Of a DNA stretch of 64,000 bases, positions 32,326 to 41,380 are shown piece by piece (position 1 is the first letter of the stretch; every line of letters begins with the position of its first letter). The stretch covers positions 1 through 64,000 of the forward strand of contig NZ_JAUDRH010000007.1 of assembly GCF_030381805.1 (NCBI RefSeq), read 5' to 3'. The DNA is from Chlorogloeopsis sp. ULAP01. GTDB lineage: Bacteria; Cyanobacteriota; Cyanobacteriia; Cyanobacteriales; Nostocaceae. A model generated the notes under the pieces. That model saw nothing but the letters and a program-made list of their open reading frames with translations. It was not told where the DNA came from and searched no databases. The translations under genes and the position numbers were made by a program.

Positions 32326-33417
32326 TCACACACTCTCACTCCTTCTGACAAGAGCATCACCCGACTCTACATCAAACCAGTGAATGTTTTCGTATGGCAA
32401 AGCTAGGGTAATTTCCTCATTACTCCAATTTTGATCTGTGGGTAACAAAGCACGCAAGATTATATTTTGTGTTTGCGAACTGCCAACACTCACACTTATC
32501 AAATTATGCATTCCCAAGTTTTCTACAAGATATACTCTACCTTTAATAGTATGTGTATCTTCATCTTGGGCTATGCGGACGTGTTCTGGACGAATTCCCA
32601 AGACAATTTGGGCTGGAACTGTTGGGATATCCGGCAAAGGAATGTGAAAATTACTTAGTATGGCGTAGCGTTCTTGGCAAGGAAGGGTAAGCAAATTCAT
32701 TTGCGGGCTACCCACAAAACCAGCAACAAACAAATTGGCTGGATAATTATAGATGCGTGCAGGTGGATCGAGTTGTTGCACGTAACCGTTATTTAAAACT
32801 GCAACTTTGGTAGAAAGCGTCATTGCTTCTGTTTGATCGTGGGTGACATAGACTACTGGTACTTTTTGAGCAGCAAATATTTGCTTGAGATCAGCGCGAA
32901 CTCTTTCTCGAAGTAGCGCATCTAAGTTACTTAGAGGTTCATCCAATAAATACACTTGGGCTTGACGTACCAATGCCCGCCCGACTGCCACCCGTTGTCT
33001 TTGTCCCCCAGATAATTGTCCGGGTTTACGTTGCAATAATTCTTCTAATCCTAAAATTTCTGCTACCTCTGCCACTCTTTGCTTAATTTCGGTACGGGGA
33101 ACTTTTTTCAATTTCAGTCCAGAGGCAAGGTTTTCGTACACTGTCATGTGAGGATAAAGGGCATAGCTTTGAAATACCATTGCCATGTTGCGATCACCCG
33201 GTCGCTTAAAGGTAATATCCTCTTTACCAAGAAGAATATGACCACGAGTTACCTCTTCTAATCCCGCAATCATTCTTAAAGTTGTAGACTTACCACAGCC
33301 ACTCGGCCCAAGTAAAGTCAGAAATTCATTATTATCTACAGTTAAACTCACATCTTTAACTGGGACAACTTTGGGAGAATAGGTTTTATTTAAATTTCTT
33401 AATTCCAGTTTTGCCAT
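32326..33417 (-). CDS. CUT1 sugar ABC transporter ATPase (MalK/UgpC-like)
   Basis: A 363-residue ATPase: Walker A LGPSGCGKSTTLR, Q-loop VFQSYALYPHM, signature QLSGGQRQRVAVGRALV, Walker B VYLLDEPLSNLDA and switch VTHDQTEAM, with a MalK-type regulatory tail (VLGIRPEHVRIAQDE). The chosen ATG (MAKLELRNLNKTY) is standard for the family; the upstream 27 codons are translated from purine-rich repeat. With the two permeases and binding protein upstream it completes a CUT1 importer for an oligosaccharide or glucosylglycerol-like solute; the exact sugar cannot be read. A repeat element separates it from the permease genes. Confidence 0.88.
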   Translation of the reverse strand: MAKLELRNLNKTYSPKVVPVKDVSLTVDNNEFLTLLGPSGCGKSTTLRMIAGLEEVTRGHILLGKEDITFKRPGDRNMAMVFQSYALYPHMTVYENLASGLKLKKVPRTEIKQRVAEVAEILGLEELLQRKPGQLSGGQRQRVAVGRALVRQAQVYLLDEPLSNLDALLRERVRADLKQIFAAQKVPVVYVTHDQTEAMTLSTKVAVLNNGYVQQLDPPARIYNYPANLFVAGFVGSPQMNLLTLPCQERYAILSNFHIPLPDIPTVPAQIVLGIRPEHVRIAQDEDTHTIKGRVYLVENLGMHNLISVSVGSSQTQNIILRALLPTDQNWSNEEITLALPYENIHWFDVESGDALVRRSESV

Positions 33418-33512
33418 ATTATTTCGGGGATAAGGGGACAAGGAGATGGGGAGATGAGGAGATGGAAGGGGAGAGCGGGGAAGTGAGGGAATAACCACTA
33501 ACTACTAACTAC

Positions 33513-33578
33513 TGTACGGATGGGTTTATTTAGATATTTCGTCATTATAGAAAGATTGTCGCTAAAACCCGCCCCTAC
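33513..33578. repeat. MITE-like palindromic element, subtype B copy 1 (inverted)
   Basis: Reverse complement of 35487-35554 apart from about four bases; arms GGGCGGGTTT on one side and the mismatched AAACCCATCC on the other. It lies between the ATPase and permease genes. Confidence 0.85.
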
Positions 33579-33598
33579 CAATGACAAATTACTAATGA

Positions 33599-34483
33599 CT
33601 AACCTTTGACTGCACCAGCAGTTAATCCTTGGACTATCTTGCGCTGGAAAAATAAAACTAGTAATACTAACGGGAATGTTCCTACAACAGTAGCAGCTGC
33701 AATGGGGCCGTAGGGAATTTCAAATGTTGTTGCACCACTGAGTTGAGCGGCTGCCACAGGAATAGTTTTCATCTCTTCACGAGTGATGAATGTGAGGGCA
33801 AAGATAAACTCGTTCCAGGCAAAAATAAATGTCAAAATTCCTGTTGTTACCAACGCAGGTACTGTCATTGGTAATAGGATTTGTACTAACATTTGCCAAG
33901 TATTGTAACCATCAACTCTGGCAGAATCTTCTAAATCTTTTGGTAATTGTTGGAAAAAACTGCGTAAAACTAAGATTGTTAAAGGTAAATTAATTGCTGT
34001 ATAGGGAATAATTAAAGCTAAATAATTATTACCCAAGCGTAATGCTTGGATAATTTCTAATAGTCCTAAAAACAATAAGATTCCAGGAAATAAAGTTACA
34101 ATTAAAACACCTGCTAAGATAACTCTGCCACCCAAAGGACGCAATCTTGCCAGGGCATAAGCGGCAGGTGCGCCAATTGCAAGAGCTAAAGTTGTGGAAA
34201 TAATTGATACAAAAGCACTATTTAAAATGTAACGAAAAAACGGACGGCGAACGAATAGCTCAATGTAATGATCGAGAGTAAAGCGGGTTGGAAAATAAAC
34301 TGTAGGTACTCTAGAAATATCCTCATTCACCTTAAACGAGGTTAGTAATTGCCACATTACTGGTGCCAAGCAGAAAATTACGACAAAGGCGATCGCAATC
34401 CAAAGTAGGATTTGTTTGGCAGAATTTCTTGTCTTAGTTGTATTTTGAGGATTGGTAGATATTTCTTCACGGATTAAAGTCAT
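33599..34483 (-). CDS. CUT1 sugar ABC permease, MalG-like
   Basis: A 294-residue membrane protein with six helices. The coupling motif is EDSARVDGYNTWQMLVQILL, and the first periplasmic segment (RVPTVYFPTRFTLDHYIELF) is typical of MalG-type subunits. It lies 45 bases downstream of the MalF-like gene, so the two form one transcript. Together they form the channel of the importer. Confidence 0.88.
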   Translation of the reverse strand: MTLIREEISTNPQNTTKTRNSAKQILLWIAIAFVVIFCLAPVMWQLLTSFKVNEDISRVPTVYFPTRFTLDHYIELFVRRPFFRYILNSAFVSIISTTLALAIGAPAAYALARLRPLGGRVILAGVLIVTLFPGILLFLGLLEIIQALRLGNNYLALIIPYTAINLPLTILVLRSFFQQLPKDLEDSARVDGYNTWQMLVQILLPMTVPALVTTGILTFIFAWNEFIFALTFITREEMKTIPVAAAQLSGATTFEIPYGPIAAATVVGTFPLVLLVLFFQRKIVQGLTAGAVKG

Positions 34484-34528
34484 AGTAATTTTATTGGTTG
34501 ATGGTTAATAGCAATGAAAAATTAACTA

Positions 34529-35428
34529 CTAACTAGTTATGCGAGATTTTCTGAGCAAGAAACTAGCGATCGCCACTGCTGCAACTAACAACAGAAATGT
34601 TACTACTACCAGTGCCGCCCCATAGCCAAAATCTAGATAGCGCATGATGGTAGAGTAAATGTAAAGAGATACCACTTCTGTGGCACCACCAGGCCCACCC
34701 CCAGTCATTACAGCAATTAAGTCAAAAATCCCGAAAGCCTGTGCAAACCTAAATAGCATGGCGATCAAAATTTGTGGCATCAACAGTGGCAGAGTAATTT
34801 GGTAAAAGCTTTGCCAAGGAGTCGCCCCATCAATTGCGTGTGCCTCATATAAATCAGATGAGATTGATTGCAAGCCAGCCAATAGCAGAATACTGATAAA
34901 AGGCGTAGTCTTCCACACGTCTGCAAATATTGTTGCTATCAATGCAAGTGTCGGTTCTCCCAACCAATTAATACCTGTCCTAATTACACCTAGCCGCAAC
35001 AGAATATCATTGACAACCCCAAATTGATCGTTAAAAATCCATGCCCATGCCAAACCAATCAAAGCGGTAGGCAATGCCCAAGGTAAAATGGCGATAGTAC
35101 GCACTGTACCTCGTCCGAAAAACTTTTGATTAAGAACCAAAGCAATAGCCAATCCTAGCAGTAGTTCCACAATCACTGAGGCAGTTGTAAATATTGTTGT
35201 GATCCAAAAACTCTGCCAAAAACGCCCATCTCCTGCCATGCGCACGTAATTACCAAAGCCAGAAAAGACAGGTTGTAGCTTTGTTCCCAAATTTTCAGTG
35301 AATAAACTTAACCAAAAGGCACGAACAATAGGATAGCCAAATACAAATAACAAAAGTATTACGGCTGGTAACAAAAAAATCCATGCCGTTCTCTGTTCCC
35401 GACTTCGGATTGTATGTAAATTAGTCAT
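34529..35428 (-). CDS. CUT1 sugar ABC permease, MalF-like
   Basis: A 299-residue membrane protein. The N-terminal AWIFLLPAVILLLFVFGYP and the coupling motif EAHAIDGATPWQSFYQITLP identify the MalF-type subunit without the long periplasmic insertion of enterobacterial MalF. It lies between the substrate-binding protein gene (147 bases upstream, across repeats) and the MalG-like gene. Confidence 0.88.
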   Translation of the reverse strand: MTNLHTIRSREQRTAWIFLLPAVILLLFVFGYPIVRAFWLSLFTENLGTKLQPVFSGFGNYVRMAGDGRFWQSFWITTIFTTASVIVELLLGLAIALVLNQKFFGRGTVRTIAILPWALPTALIGLAWAWIFNDQFGVVNDILLRLGVIRTGINWLGEPTLALIATIFADVWKTTPFISILLLAGLQSISSDLYEAHAIDGATPWQSFYQITLPLLMPQILIAMLFRFAQAFGIFDLIAVMTGGGPGGATEVVSLYIYSTIMRYLDFGYGAALVVVTFLLLVAAVAIASFLLRKSRITS

Positions 35429-35488
35429 TAGTCATTTGTCATTGGTCATTAGTCATTTGTCATTGGTCATTAGTCATTTGTCATTGGT
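35426..35488. repeat. Three perfect copies of a 21-base unit built of heptamers
   Basis: Units 35426-35446, 35447-35467 and 35468-35488 are identical; each is three 7-mers of the type CATTAGT, CATTTGT, CATTGGT. The array abuts the repeat element starting at 35487. Confidence 0.9.
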
Positions 35489-35554
35489 AGGGGCGGGTTT
35501 TAACGACAATCTTTCTATAATGACGAAATATCTAAATAAACCCGCCCGTACAGT
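35487..35554. repeat. MITE-like palindromic element, subtype B copy 2
   Basis: 68 bases with perfect arms GGGCGGGTTT / AAACCCGCCC and the shared CGTACAG end; interior nearly identical to the reverse complement of 33513-33578. Both arms are intact, unlike copy 1. Confidence 0.88.
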
Positions 35555-35575
35555 AGTTAATAGTTCTACTAGCCC

Positions 35576-36889
35576 CTAGCCCCTAATCTCTAACAAACGC
35601 CGTGTTTCCTCCGCAGCAGCTTTCATTGCTGTTTCTGGAGTCATGCGATTTGTTAATGCTGCGCTCAGATAACGTTGCAAAATATCTGATGCTTGGGCAT
35701 ATTGGGCAATAGGGGGACGCAAAACAGCCTGATCCACAACTTCCAATAATTGGGGGTAGTGAGGATATTTGCTAACAATTTGTGGATCTGTAAATAATGA
35801 ACGTCTGCTAGGTACAAAACCTGCTTTCAAAATAAATTGGCGCTGTGCTTCTTCACTAGTAAAGTACTGAATTGCTTTCCAAGCTTCTTCAGGATGTCTG
35901 GTAGATTTGGAAATTCCTAAACCCCATCCACCTAAACAAGCTCCTCCACTCTGACCAGAAGCACTAACCATTGGCTTAATTGCTATTTTACCTCTAATTG
36001 GAGAGCCTTCAGCATTTGCTAGAGGCCAAACATACGGCCAGCTACGTAAAAATGCTACTTGACCACTTTGAAAAATGCGTCTTGTATCTTCTTCTATATA
36101 TGTTGTTACTCCTGGTGGAGAAATACCTTTTTGGATTGTATCTTTGAGAAAGGCGATCGCTTTTAAGGTTTCTGGTTTATCTAGTCCTACTTCTAATGTC
36201 TCAGGATTTACCCAATATCCATTGAATCCTTCTAAAACTTCTACAAACATTGCCGCAGCACCTTCATACTGACGTCCTTGCCACAGATAACCCCAATTAA
36301 TTTTGTCTTTCTGTTGTAAAGCTTGGGAGATTTTGATCAAATCTGTAAAGGTTTCTGGTGGATTAAATCCCGCTTGTTGAAGTAAGTCTTGTCGATAATA
36401 AAGCATTCCCACATCACTGCGCATGGGAATTCGATAGAGCCTGCCTTCGTAACGCCCTCCCTCTACATCTTTTTGGGAGAATGCTGCCAATTCTGTTTCT
36501 TTAATGCGATCTGTTAGATCTAGTAACCATCCAGCAGCAGCAAATTTAGGTGTCCAAATTACATCCATGTTAACTAGATCGTAAGGAGAATCACCCAAAA
36601 TAAAAGCTGATGTATAGAGGTCTTCAAGTAAATTTGTTGCATTTGGCCCCTCAACAATATTAATGCGAATACCAGGATTTTTTTCCTCAAAGTTTCGGAC
36701 TATACCTTCTCTCCAAGGCTGGGCATCGGGGGCTGTCATTAACAAATTTAAAACAACTGGTTGTTGGGTTTGTGCTAGTGTAATTAATCTGAAGAGAAGA
36801 CCCAAAAAAATAGCCAAAAATACTATTATTGGCAATTTGAGCTTTGCGAAGATTTTTGACTTTAGCTTCGGCGTTTGACGATGAAGCAT
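35576..36889 (-). CDS. Family 1 (CUT1) sugar ABC solute-binding protein
   Basis: A 437-residue exported protein. An N-terminal hydrophobic stretch (LPIIVFLAIFLGLLFRLITL) is a signal peptide or anchor, without a lipobox. The mature protein has the SBP_bac_1 layout: NLLMTAPDAQPWREGIVRNF, YDLVNMDVIWTPKFAAAGWL, GRLYRIPMRSDVGMLYYRQD, GQVAFLRSWPYVWPLANAEG and HPEEAWKAIQYFTSEEAQR. It should bind a di- or oligosaccharide, possibly trehalose-, maltose- or glucosylglycerol-like. It is the first gene of the importer operon. Confidence 0.88.
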   Translation of the reverse strand: MLHRQTPKLKSKIFAKLKLPIIVFLAIFLGLLFRLITLAQTQQPVVLNLLMTAPDAQPWREGIVRNFEEKNPGIRINIVEGPNATNLLEDLYTSAFILGDSPYDLVNMDVIWTPKFAAAGWLLDLTDRIKETELAAFSQKDVEGGRYEGRLYRIPMRSDVGMLYYRQDLLQQAGFNPPETFTDLIKISQALQQKDKINWGYLWQGRQYEGAAAMFVEVLEGFNGYWVNPETLEVGLDKPETLKAIAFLKDTIQKGISPPGVTTYIEEDTRRIFQSGQVAFLRSWPYVWPLANAEGSPIRGKIAIKPMVSASGQSGGACLGGWGLGISKSTRHPEEAWKAIQYFTSEEAQRQFILKAGFVPSRRSLFTDPQIVSKYPHYPQLLEVVDQAVLRPPIAQYAQASDILQRYLSAALTNRMTPETAMKAAAEETRRLLEIRG

Positions 36890-37220
36890 TGCTATATCAA
36901 GTGAAATAACTTCTTGATTGGAATTGTTTTTTACTATTAATCTAATTTACTCTCAAAAATCACGTTATTTGGTTTAGTGTTAACTAATTGTGTTTATTTA
37001 CTTAAAAAACGTAATTTAATTTATTATTTTGTTAACAAAACCCTCTGATTAACTTAATATCGCTATACACAAGCAGTCAAAAAATTTGTAGATTATGTCT
37101 TATAAATTCAAGAAAAAGCTCTCTAAATGAGGATGTTGTAGCTTTTGGATTATTCTTAAATTACAAGGCGTTTTACTTCTACTCTGAACTGCTATTTGTG
37201 TTATATTTTTAACTCATTAA
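36890..37220. other. AT-rich intergenic region
   Basis: About 330 AT-rich bases between two minus-strand genes; it must hold the sugar-operon promoter, but no clear motif, repeat or RNA is visible. Confidence 0.5.
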
Positions 37221-38507
37221 TCACTCGTCAAAAATAATATAATTTGCTTTGCCTTGTTCCTTGGCACGGTACATAGCAGCATCTGCATCCCGCAAGAGGT
37301 TTCTTGGTTCTTCATAACCATCTTCGCTCAAAGCAATGCCAATACTTGCTGTTGTCAGTAATTGATATCCGTTGAGATAAATAGGCAACTTTAAAGTTTC
37401 TTGAATCCGTTTGGCAACATTGATAGCGTCGCTCACATCTTTGATATCTTCTAAAAGCACTGCAAATTCATCACCACCAAATCTGGCAACTGTATCGCCA
37501 CTGCGTAAGCACGACTCTAAGCGCCGAGCGATCGCTATTAAAAAATCATCACCCATACTGTGTCCAAAGCGATCGTTAATTCCCTTGAAGCCATCGAGAT
37601 CTAAAAACAGAACAGCAAAGTGATAGTTTTGCCTTCTTTTACAATGCTCCAGCGCTTGTTTGAGACGATCAAGAAATAAAACGCGGTTTGGTAGTGCTGT
37701 AAGTCCATCGTAAAAAGCATTGTGGAGTAGCTGTGCTTCTGTCTGTTTGCGCTCTTGGATATTTTGAAGAACTAAAACTGCACCTGTAACTTGACCAAAA
37801 TTATCGCGAATAGGTGCAACACTATCTCCTATCGATATTTCTGTTCCATCCTTGGTAATTAGTACACAGTTATCTGGTAGTCTCAGAACCGTATTTGTTT
37901 CTATTGCTTGCGTAACTAAATTATTCAGATTTTCTCTTGTGTCTTTATTAACTAAAGTCAAGACTTCTACTAAATTTTTCCCTAATACTTCATGTTCATT
38001 GCAACCAGTAAGTATTTCTGCTTCTGGATTCATGATTTGAATACAAACATTAATATCTGTTACAACTACTGCACAACCCATACTCTGAATAATTGACAGT
38101 AGCCTTTGCTTTTCTGATTGTAATTTCTTGTAAATTTTGTATTTATAAATTGCAATTTCTATGGCAACGTGCAAGTCTTGTTCGGAAAATGGTTTGACAA
38201 TATAGCTAAAAGGCTCTTTTAATTTATTTTGATGTAATATTTGATATTTGGAATAATCTGTTATGAATAAAATTGGTATTTGAAATTTATTTTGAATTAT
38301 ATCTGCTAGCTGCAAGCTATTCGCTATATCTGTCAAGCAAATATCAATCAGTACTAAACTGGGATTAATTTCTGTTACTGTGTTGATCGCTTCTTCTCTA
38401 GAATCGAGAATATCGAGAACGGTATATCCTAACTTCTGTAAACTTCTCCTAATATGTACAGCTAGAATTTTTTCATCTTCAACAATTAGGATTTTTGGAG
38501 CGCTCAT
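37221..38507 (-). CDS. Response regulator with PAS and GGDEF domains (diguanylate cyclase)
   Basis: A 428-residue signalling protein. Residues 1-120 are a receiver domain (KILIVEDEK, phosphoacceptor Asp in PSLVLIDICLTD, YIVKPFSE). Residues about 135-255 form a PAS domain (VVVTDINVCIQIMNPEAEIL with a PAC end VLVLQNIQERKQTEAQ). The GGDEF domain has intact ARFGGDEFAVLLE and an RSGD inhibitory site five residues before it, so it should make c-di-GMP with product feedback. No EAL domain follows. The ATG at 38507 (MSAPKILIVEDE) is preferred to 38555. No histidine kinase gene adjoins. Confidence 0.92.
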   Translation of the reverse strand: MSAPKILIVEDEKILAVHIRRSLQKLGYTVLDILDSREEAINTVTEINPSLVLIDICLTDIANSLQLADIIQNKFQIPILFITDYSKYQILHQNKLKEPFSYIVKPFSEQDLHVAIEIAIYKYKIYKKLQSEKQRLLSIIQSMGCAVVVTDINVCIQIMNPEAEILTGCNEHEVLGKNLVEVLTLVNKDTRENLNNLVTQAIETNTVLRLPDNCVLITKDGTEISIGDSVAPIRDNFGQVTGAVLVLQNIQERKQTEAQLLHNAFYDGLTALPNRVLFLDRLKQALEHCKRRQNYHFAVLFLDLDGFKGINDRFGHSMGDDFLIAIARRLESCLRSGDTVARFGGDEFAVLLEDIKDVSDAINVAKRIQETLKLPIYLNGYQLLTTASIGIALSEDGYEEPRNLLRDADAAMYRAKEQGKANYIIFDE

Positions 38508-39139
38508 GCTAAAAGCACCAGGTTTATCAGGTTCGGATGTCTTTGCTGATCTCATGCGAACTTATCAGAAAGTAATCCTATCATAATAAATTTCAGAACT
38601 TACTGTGTGTTGTTTAACTAAGATGTTATTAAATTCTCAAATAAATATTTGTCAATACCAATGTCAGAATTTTTTCTAACAGCAATTAGGATACTTTTCA
38701 CATCTTGATATCAATTTATTATTATCATCTCCTAACTCTGCATATAAAAATTATACTAAATATACACAAATTACTTAGACAATCAATCTCTGAACTCGAC
38801 TTTATCCATTTAAACTGCGTGAACAGGTATCCCTCAAACGTTCAAATAAAGCATGAGGGAGATCTATAATTTTAGTGGATTTAAATGATATTGAAAAAGT
38901 CCCAGTCAAACAAAAACTGCGCACCAGAGCCAGTGCGCTTAAAAAGTCAGTAATGATTTTGAATACCAAATAGTTAGTCGAACTTTCCAGTCGTAATTAT
39001 GTTTGTCAATGGTGCGCTACTTACTGCCCGTAAGATTTTGGTTCGAGTATGTGCTGTTTGTCACCAAAAAGCTTCAGAACTAGGGTAAAGCTGTAATAGA
39101 TAACTTTTTATTCATGTTTTTGACTTTTGGGTACAAACT
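38508..39139. other. Long intergenic region
   Basis: About 630 AT-rich bases with one terminator-like hairpin (38906-38938). No other gene, RNA or repeat could be recognised. Confidence 0.5.
38906..38938 (-). terminator. Probable rho-independent terminator, minus strand
   Basis: GCGCAC-N8-GTGCGC (38919-38938) followed on the minus strand by AGTTTTTGTTT. It lies about 200 bases past the stop of the gene ending at 39140. Confidence 0.6.
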
Positions 39140-39556
39140 TTAGCGTATATTAACAGCCTTATCTTGTCGTATCACTTCAAAATCTCTACTATTCCTAGCT
39201 GTCGTTGCAGACTTTTTACTCAATGAAGCACTGCCAAGAAAGCTAGAAAAGGTAAATAGCATCCAACCTAAGCAGATATGCTTTCGCATCTGCCAATCAT
39301 GCTGCTTGCTGAGTATGATCGATTTTGTGTTAGCTTCGATAATTTCTTGCTCCCAGCACCCTAATGCACCGATTCCGAACAAGCCAGTGCTGAGGAGTGA
39401 GGAAATCGCAATGATTTTGAGAATACGGTGCTCTAAGGCTTGCTGTACCTTAAAGCGCTTAACACGGCGATTATGGGCAAGTAACTTACCTGTGTCTGTA
39501 CGCTCTAAATACTCTCTTGGAGCTATAGGATAGGCAATTTGTCTGTTATAAGTCAT
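39140..39556 (-). CDS. Small membrane protein of unknown function
   Basis: A 138-residue protein with a basic N-terminus (REYLERTDTGKLLAHNRRVK) and two probable membrane helices (IIAISSLLSTGLFGIGALGC and HICLGWMLFTFSSFLGSASL) joined by a short polar loop, then a basic tail. No family recognised. It faces the small heat-shock gene divergently. The start was taken at the ATG nearest to a purine-rich site; the composition looks coding. Confidence 0.6.
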   Translation of the reverse strand: MTYNRQIAYPIAPREYLERTDTGKLLAHNRRVKRFKVQQALEHRILKIIAISSLLSTGLFGIGALGCWEQEIIEANTKSIILSKQHDWQMRKHICLGWMLFTFSSFLGSASLSKKSATTARNSRDFEVIRQDKAVNIR

Positions 39557-39943
39557 TTTTTCTTACCTGTGCGTGATTGTGCTATGTAATTAAGATTTTA
39601 GATTTAGTGGTTCATCTTAAGACTGATGCGATCGCTTGCACTACATTCCAAAGAAAGAATTCAACTTTCTTCGGTAAGAAGCCCAGGAGCGATCGCATTC
39701 TCAATAAGCGTACTGGCTAATGAATAAATACGAAGAAAAAATCAATATTTTTTTAGTCGCGTTTACCGAACCTAAATACTATAGTTAACCGTAATTTTTG
39801 ATTAGAAATAAATGTACGGTAATCATCATTAACTTAGTGAGAAAAACCGAATTTACTCTTTTTTAAATCTACATAATATAAAGATGTAAACAAAATTAAG
39901 CAATAACTAATTAAACAAAATTTCAGTGAAGTGAGGAATATAT
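39557..39943. other. Divergent promoter region with nested inverted repeats
   Basis: 390 bases. HIP1-centred arms ATGCGATCGCT (39626-39636) and AGCGATCGCAT (39688-39698) enclose AAGAAAG/CTTTCTT (39651-39671). No CIRCE element is present upstream of the heat-shock gene. Confidence 0.55.
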
Positions 39944-40396
39944 ATGACACTAGTTCGTTGGAACCCTTGGAGAGAAGTTGACACTCTACAACGTCAATTT
40001 AACCGTTTATTTGAAGAAACTTTAGCCCCATATACATCATGGGAAAAAGATTTGACAAGAGTTCCTGCTGCTGAAATTTCTGAAACAGATGATGCTATTC
40101 ATCTCAAGCTAGAAGTTCCAGGAATGGAAGCTAAAGAGCTTGATGTGCAAGTGACAGAAGATGCTGTTTACATTAGCGGTGAACGCAAACAACAAACTAA
40201 AACCGAAGACAAGGGTGTTACAAAGAGTGAATTTTACTACGGTAAATTCCAACGTCTAATTCCTCTATCTACTCGGATTGAAAATACAAATGTCACAGCA
40301 GAATATAAAGATGGAATCTTGAACTTGACATTGCCAAAAGCTCAAGCAGAAAAAAATAAAGTCGTTAAAGTCAATTTAGAACAAGCAACTGCTTAA
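39944..40396 (+). CDS. hspA: Hsp20 / alpha-crystallin small heat-shock protein
   Basis: A 150-residue chaperone. MTLVRWNPWREVDTLQRQFN is the typical bacterial Hsp20 N-terminus. The alpha-crystallin domain spans about residues 45-140 (HLKLEVPGMEAKELDVQVTE, KSEFYYGKFQRLIPL, YKDGILNLTLPKA), and the tail contains the VVKVNL segment near the I-x-I docking motif. It should form oligomers that hold unfolding proteins in the cytoplasm or at membranes under heat stress. GAGGA precedes the start and a strong terminator follows, so it is a single-gene unit. Confidence 0.95.
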   Translation: MTLVRWNPWREVDTLQRQFNRLFEETLAPYTSWEKDLTRVPAAEISETDDAIHLKLEVPGMEAKELDVQVTEDAVYISGERKQQTKTEDKGVTKSEFYYGKFQRLIPLSTRIENTNVTAEYKDGILNLTLPKAQAEKNKVVKVNLEQATA

Positions 40397-40479
40397 ACTT
40401 GGCTTTGATGAATTGTTTTATTGCCAGTGAATAAACACATATTGTGTGCCTCGTAGTGTGATTGTGTAATATAAATTTC

Positions 40480-40512
40480 AGCCTGGTTGCATGAGAGTAA
40501 CCAGGCTTTTTG
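40480..40512 (+). terminator. Rho-independent terminator of hspA
   Basis: Perfect 9-base stem AGCCTGGTT / AACCAGGCT with a 10-base loop followed by TTTTTG. Confidence 0.92.
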
Positions 40513-40540
40513 TTAATGGGAAACTAGATGGTAATCAAAT

Positions 40541-41224
40541 TTATAACAAATTAGCTGGGGGGTTCTTAGGAATTCTCCAAACGTAAATTGTTCTTCCCTC
40601 CACTTGCTCTACCCTTTCCGGTTTCCACTCGCCCATATCAAAAGCATGAGAAACTACAAGAGTCCCTGGTTTGAGTTCCTTCAATAGCTTGGGACGGAGT
40701 TTGACGTTAATATCAGGCAATAAATAAAGCGTTACTACTGTTGCTTCACTCAAGTCAGTATTAAATAAGTCTTGCTGACGAAACTCTACGCGATCAGTTA
40801 CTCCTGCCTTACGAGCATTCTCGTTAGCCTCTTGAATACGTTCTGGATCGATGTCGATACCAACTCCCCTCGCTCCATATTTCTGTGCGGCAGTAATTGG
40901 AATTCTTCCGTCACCACTACCAAGATCGTAAACAACATCATTTTTATTTACCTGTCCAAGTTGTAGCATTCTGTCTACAACTTGCTGGGGTGTCGGTACA
41001 TACGGAACATCAGCTGGGCGTTCTTGAGGCTTGGTTGTGGTAGTGGGTGCAGGTGCTTGGGCTTGAGTGTTATTAACAGGTTCTTGTTGTGCTGCGGTGG
41101 TGGAAGCAGGTGTTTGTTGGGAATCTACTGCTACATTATCCTGTTGGGTAGTGCATCCAGCAATACTTAAGCTGGCAACACTAATTCCAGTAAGTACGCC
41201 AAGGAGTAATTTTTTTGTCTGCAT
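40541..41224 (-). CDS. Lipoprotein with a class I SAM methyltransferase domain
   Basis: A 227-residue protein that begins with a lipoprotein signal (KKLLLGVLTGISVASLSIAGC, lipobox IAGC with Cys24), then a Gln/Pro/Thr-rich linker (residues 25-70), then a Rossmann methyltransferase: VVYDLGSGDGRIPITAAQKY (motif I), GARGVGIDIDPERIQEANE and FRQQDLFNTDLSEATVVTLY. The second half matches cytosolic methyltransferases, yet the N-terminus predicts export and lipid anchoring, where SAM is not expected. The substrate is unknown. An alternative later start that removes the signal is possible, but no ribosome site marks it. Confidence 0.78.
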   Translation of the reverse strand: MQTKKLLLGVLTGISVASLSIAGCTTQQDNVAVDSQQTPASTTAAQQEPVNNTQAQAPAPTTTTKPQERPADVPYVPTPQQVVDRMLQLGQVNKNDVVYDLGSGDGRIPITAAQKYGARGVGIDIDPERIQEANENARKAGVTDRVEFRQQDLFNTDLSEATVVTLYLLPDINVKLRPKLLKELKPGTLVVSHAFDMGEWKPERVEQVEGRTIYVWRIPKNPPANLL

Positions 41225-41380
41225 AATTTATATCCTGAATCAAGATTGAACTAAAAACTAAGATCTATAGGAACTAGGGATGTTTTGTGGCTCATAGCAG
41301 TTGCCAGGTAATTTAGGACATTAACTGATGATAAAACCCTGACATCAAAAGAGTTCCAACCCTGTTTCCTGCCACAATCA

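Noticed and set aside
39557..39943. CIRCE/HrcA operator upstream of hspA
   Set aside because: No TTAGCACTC/GAGTGCTAA pair is present.
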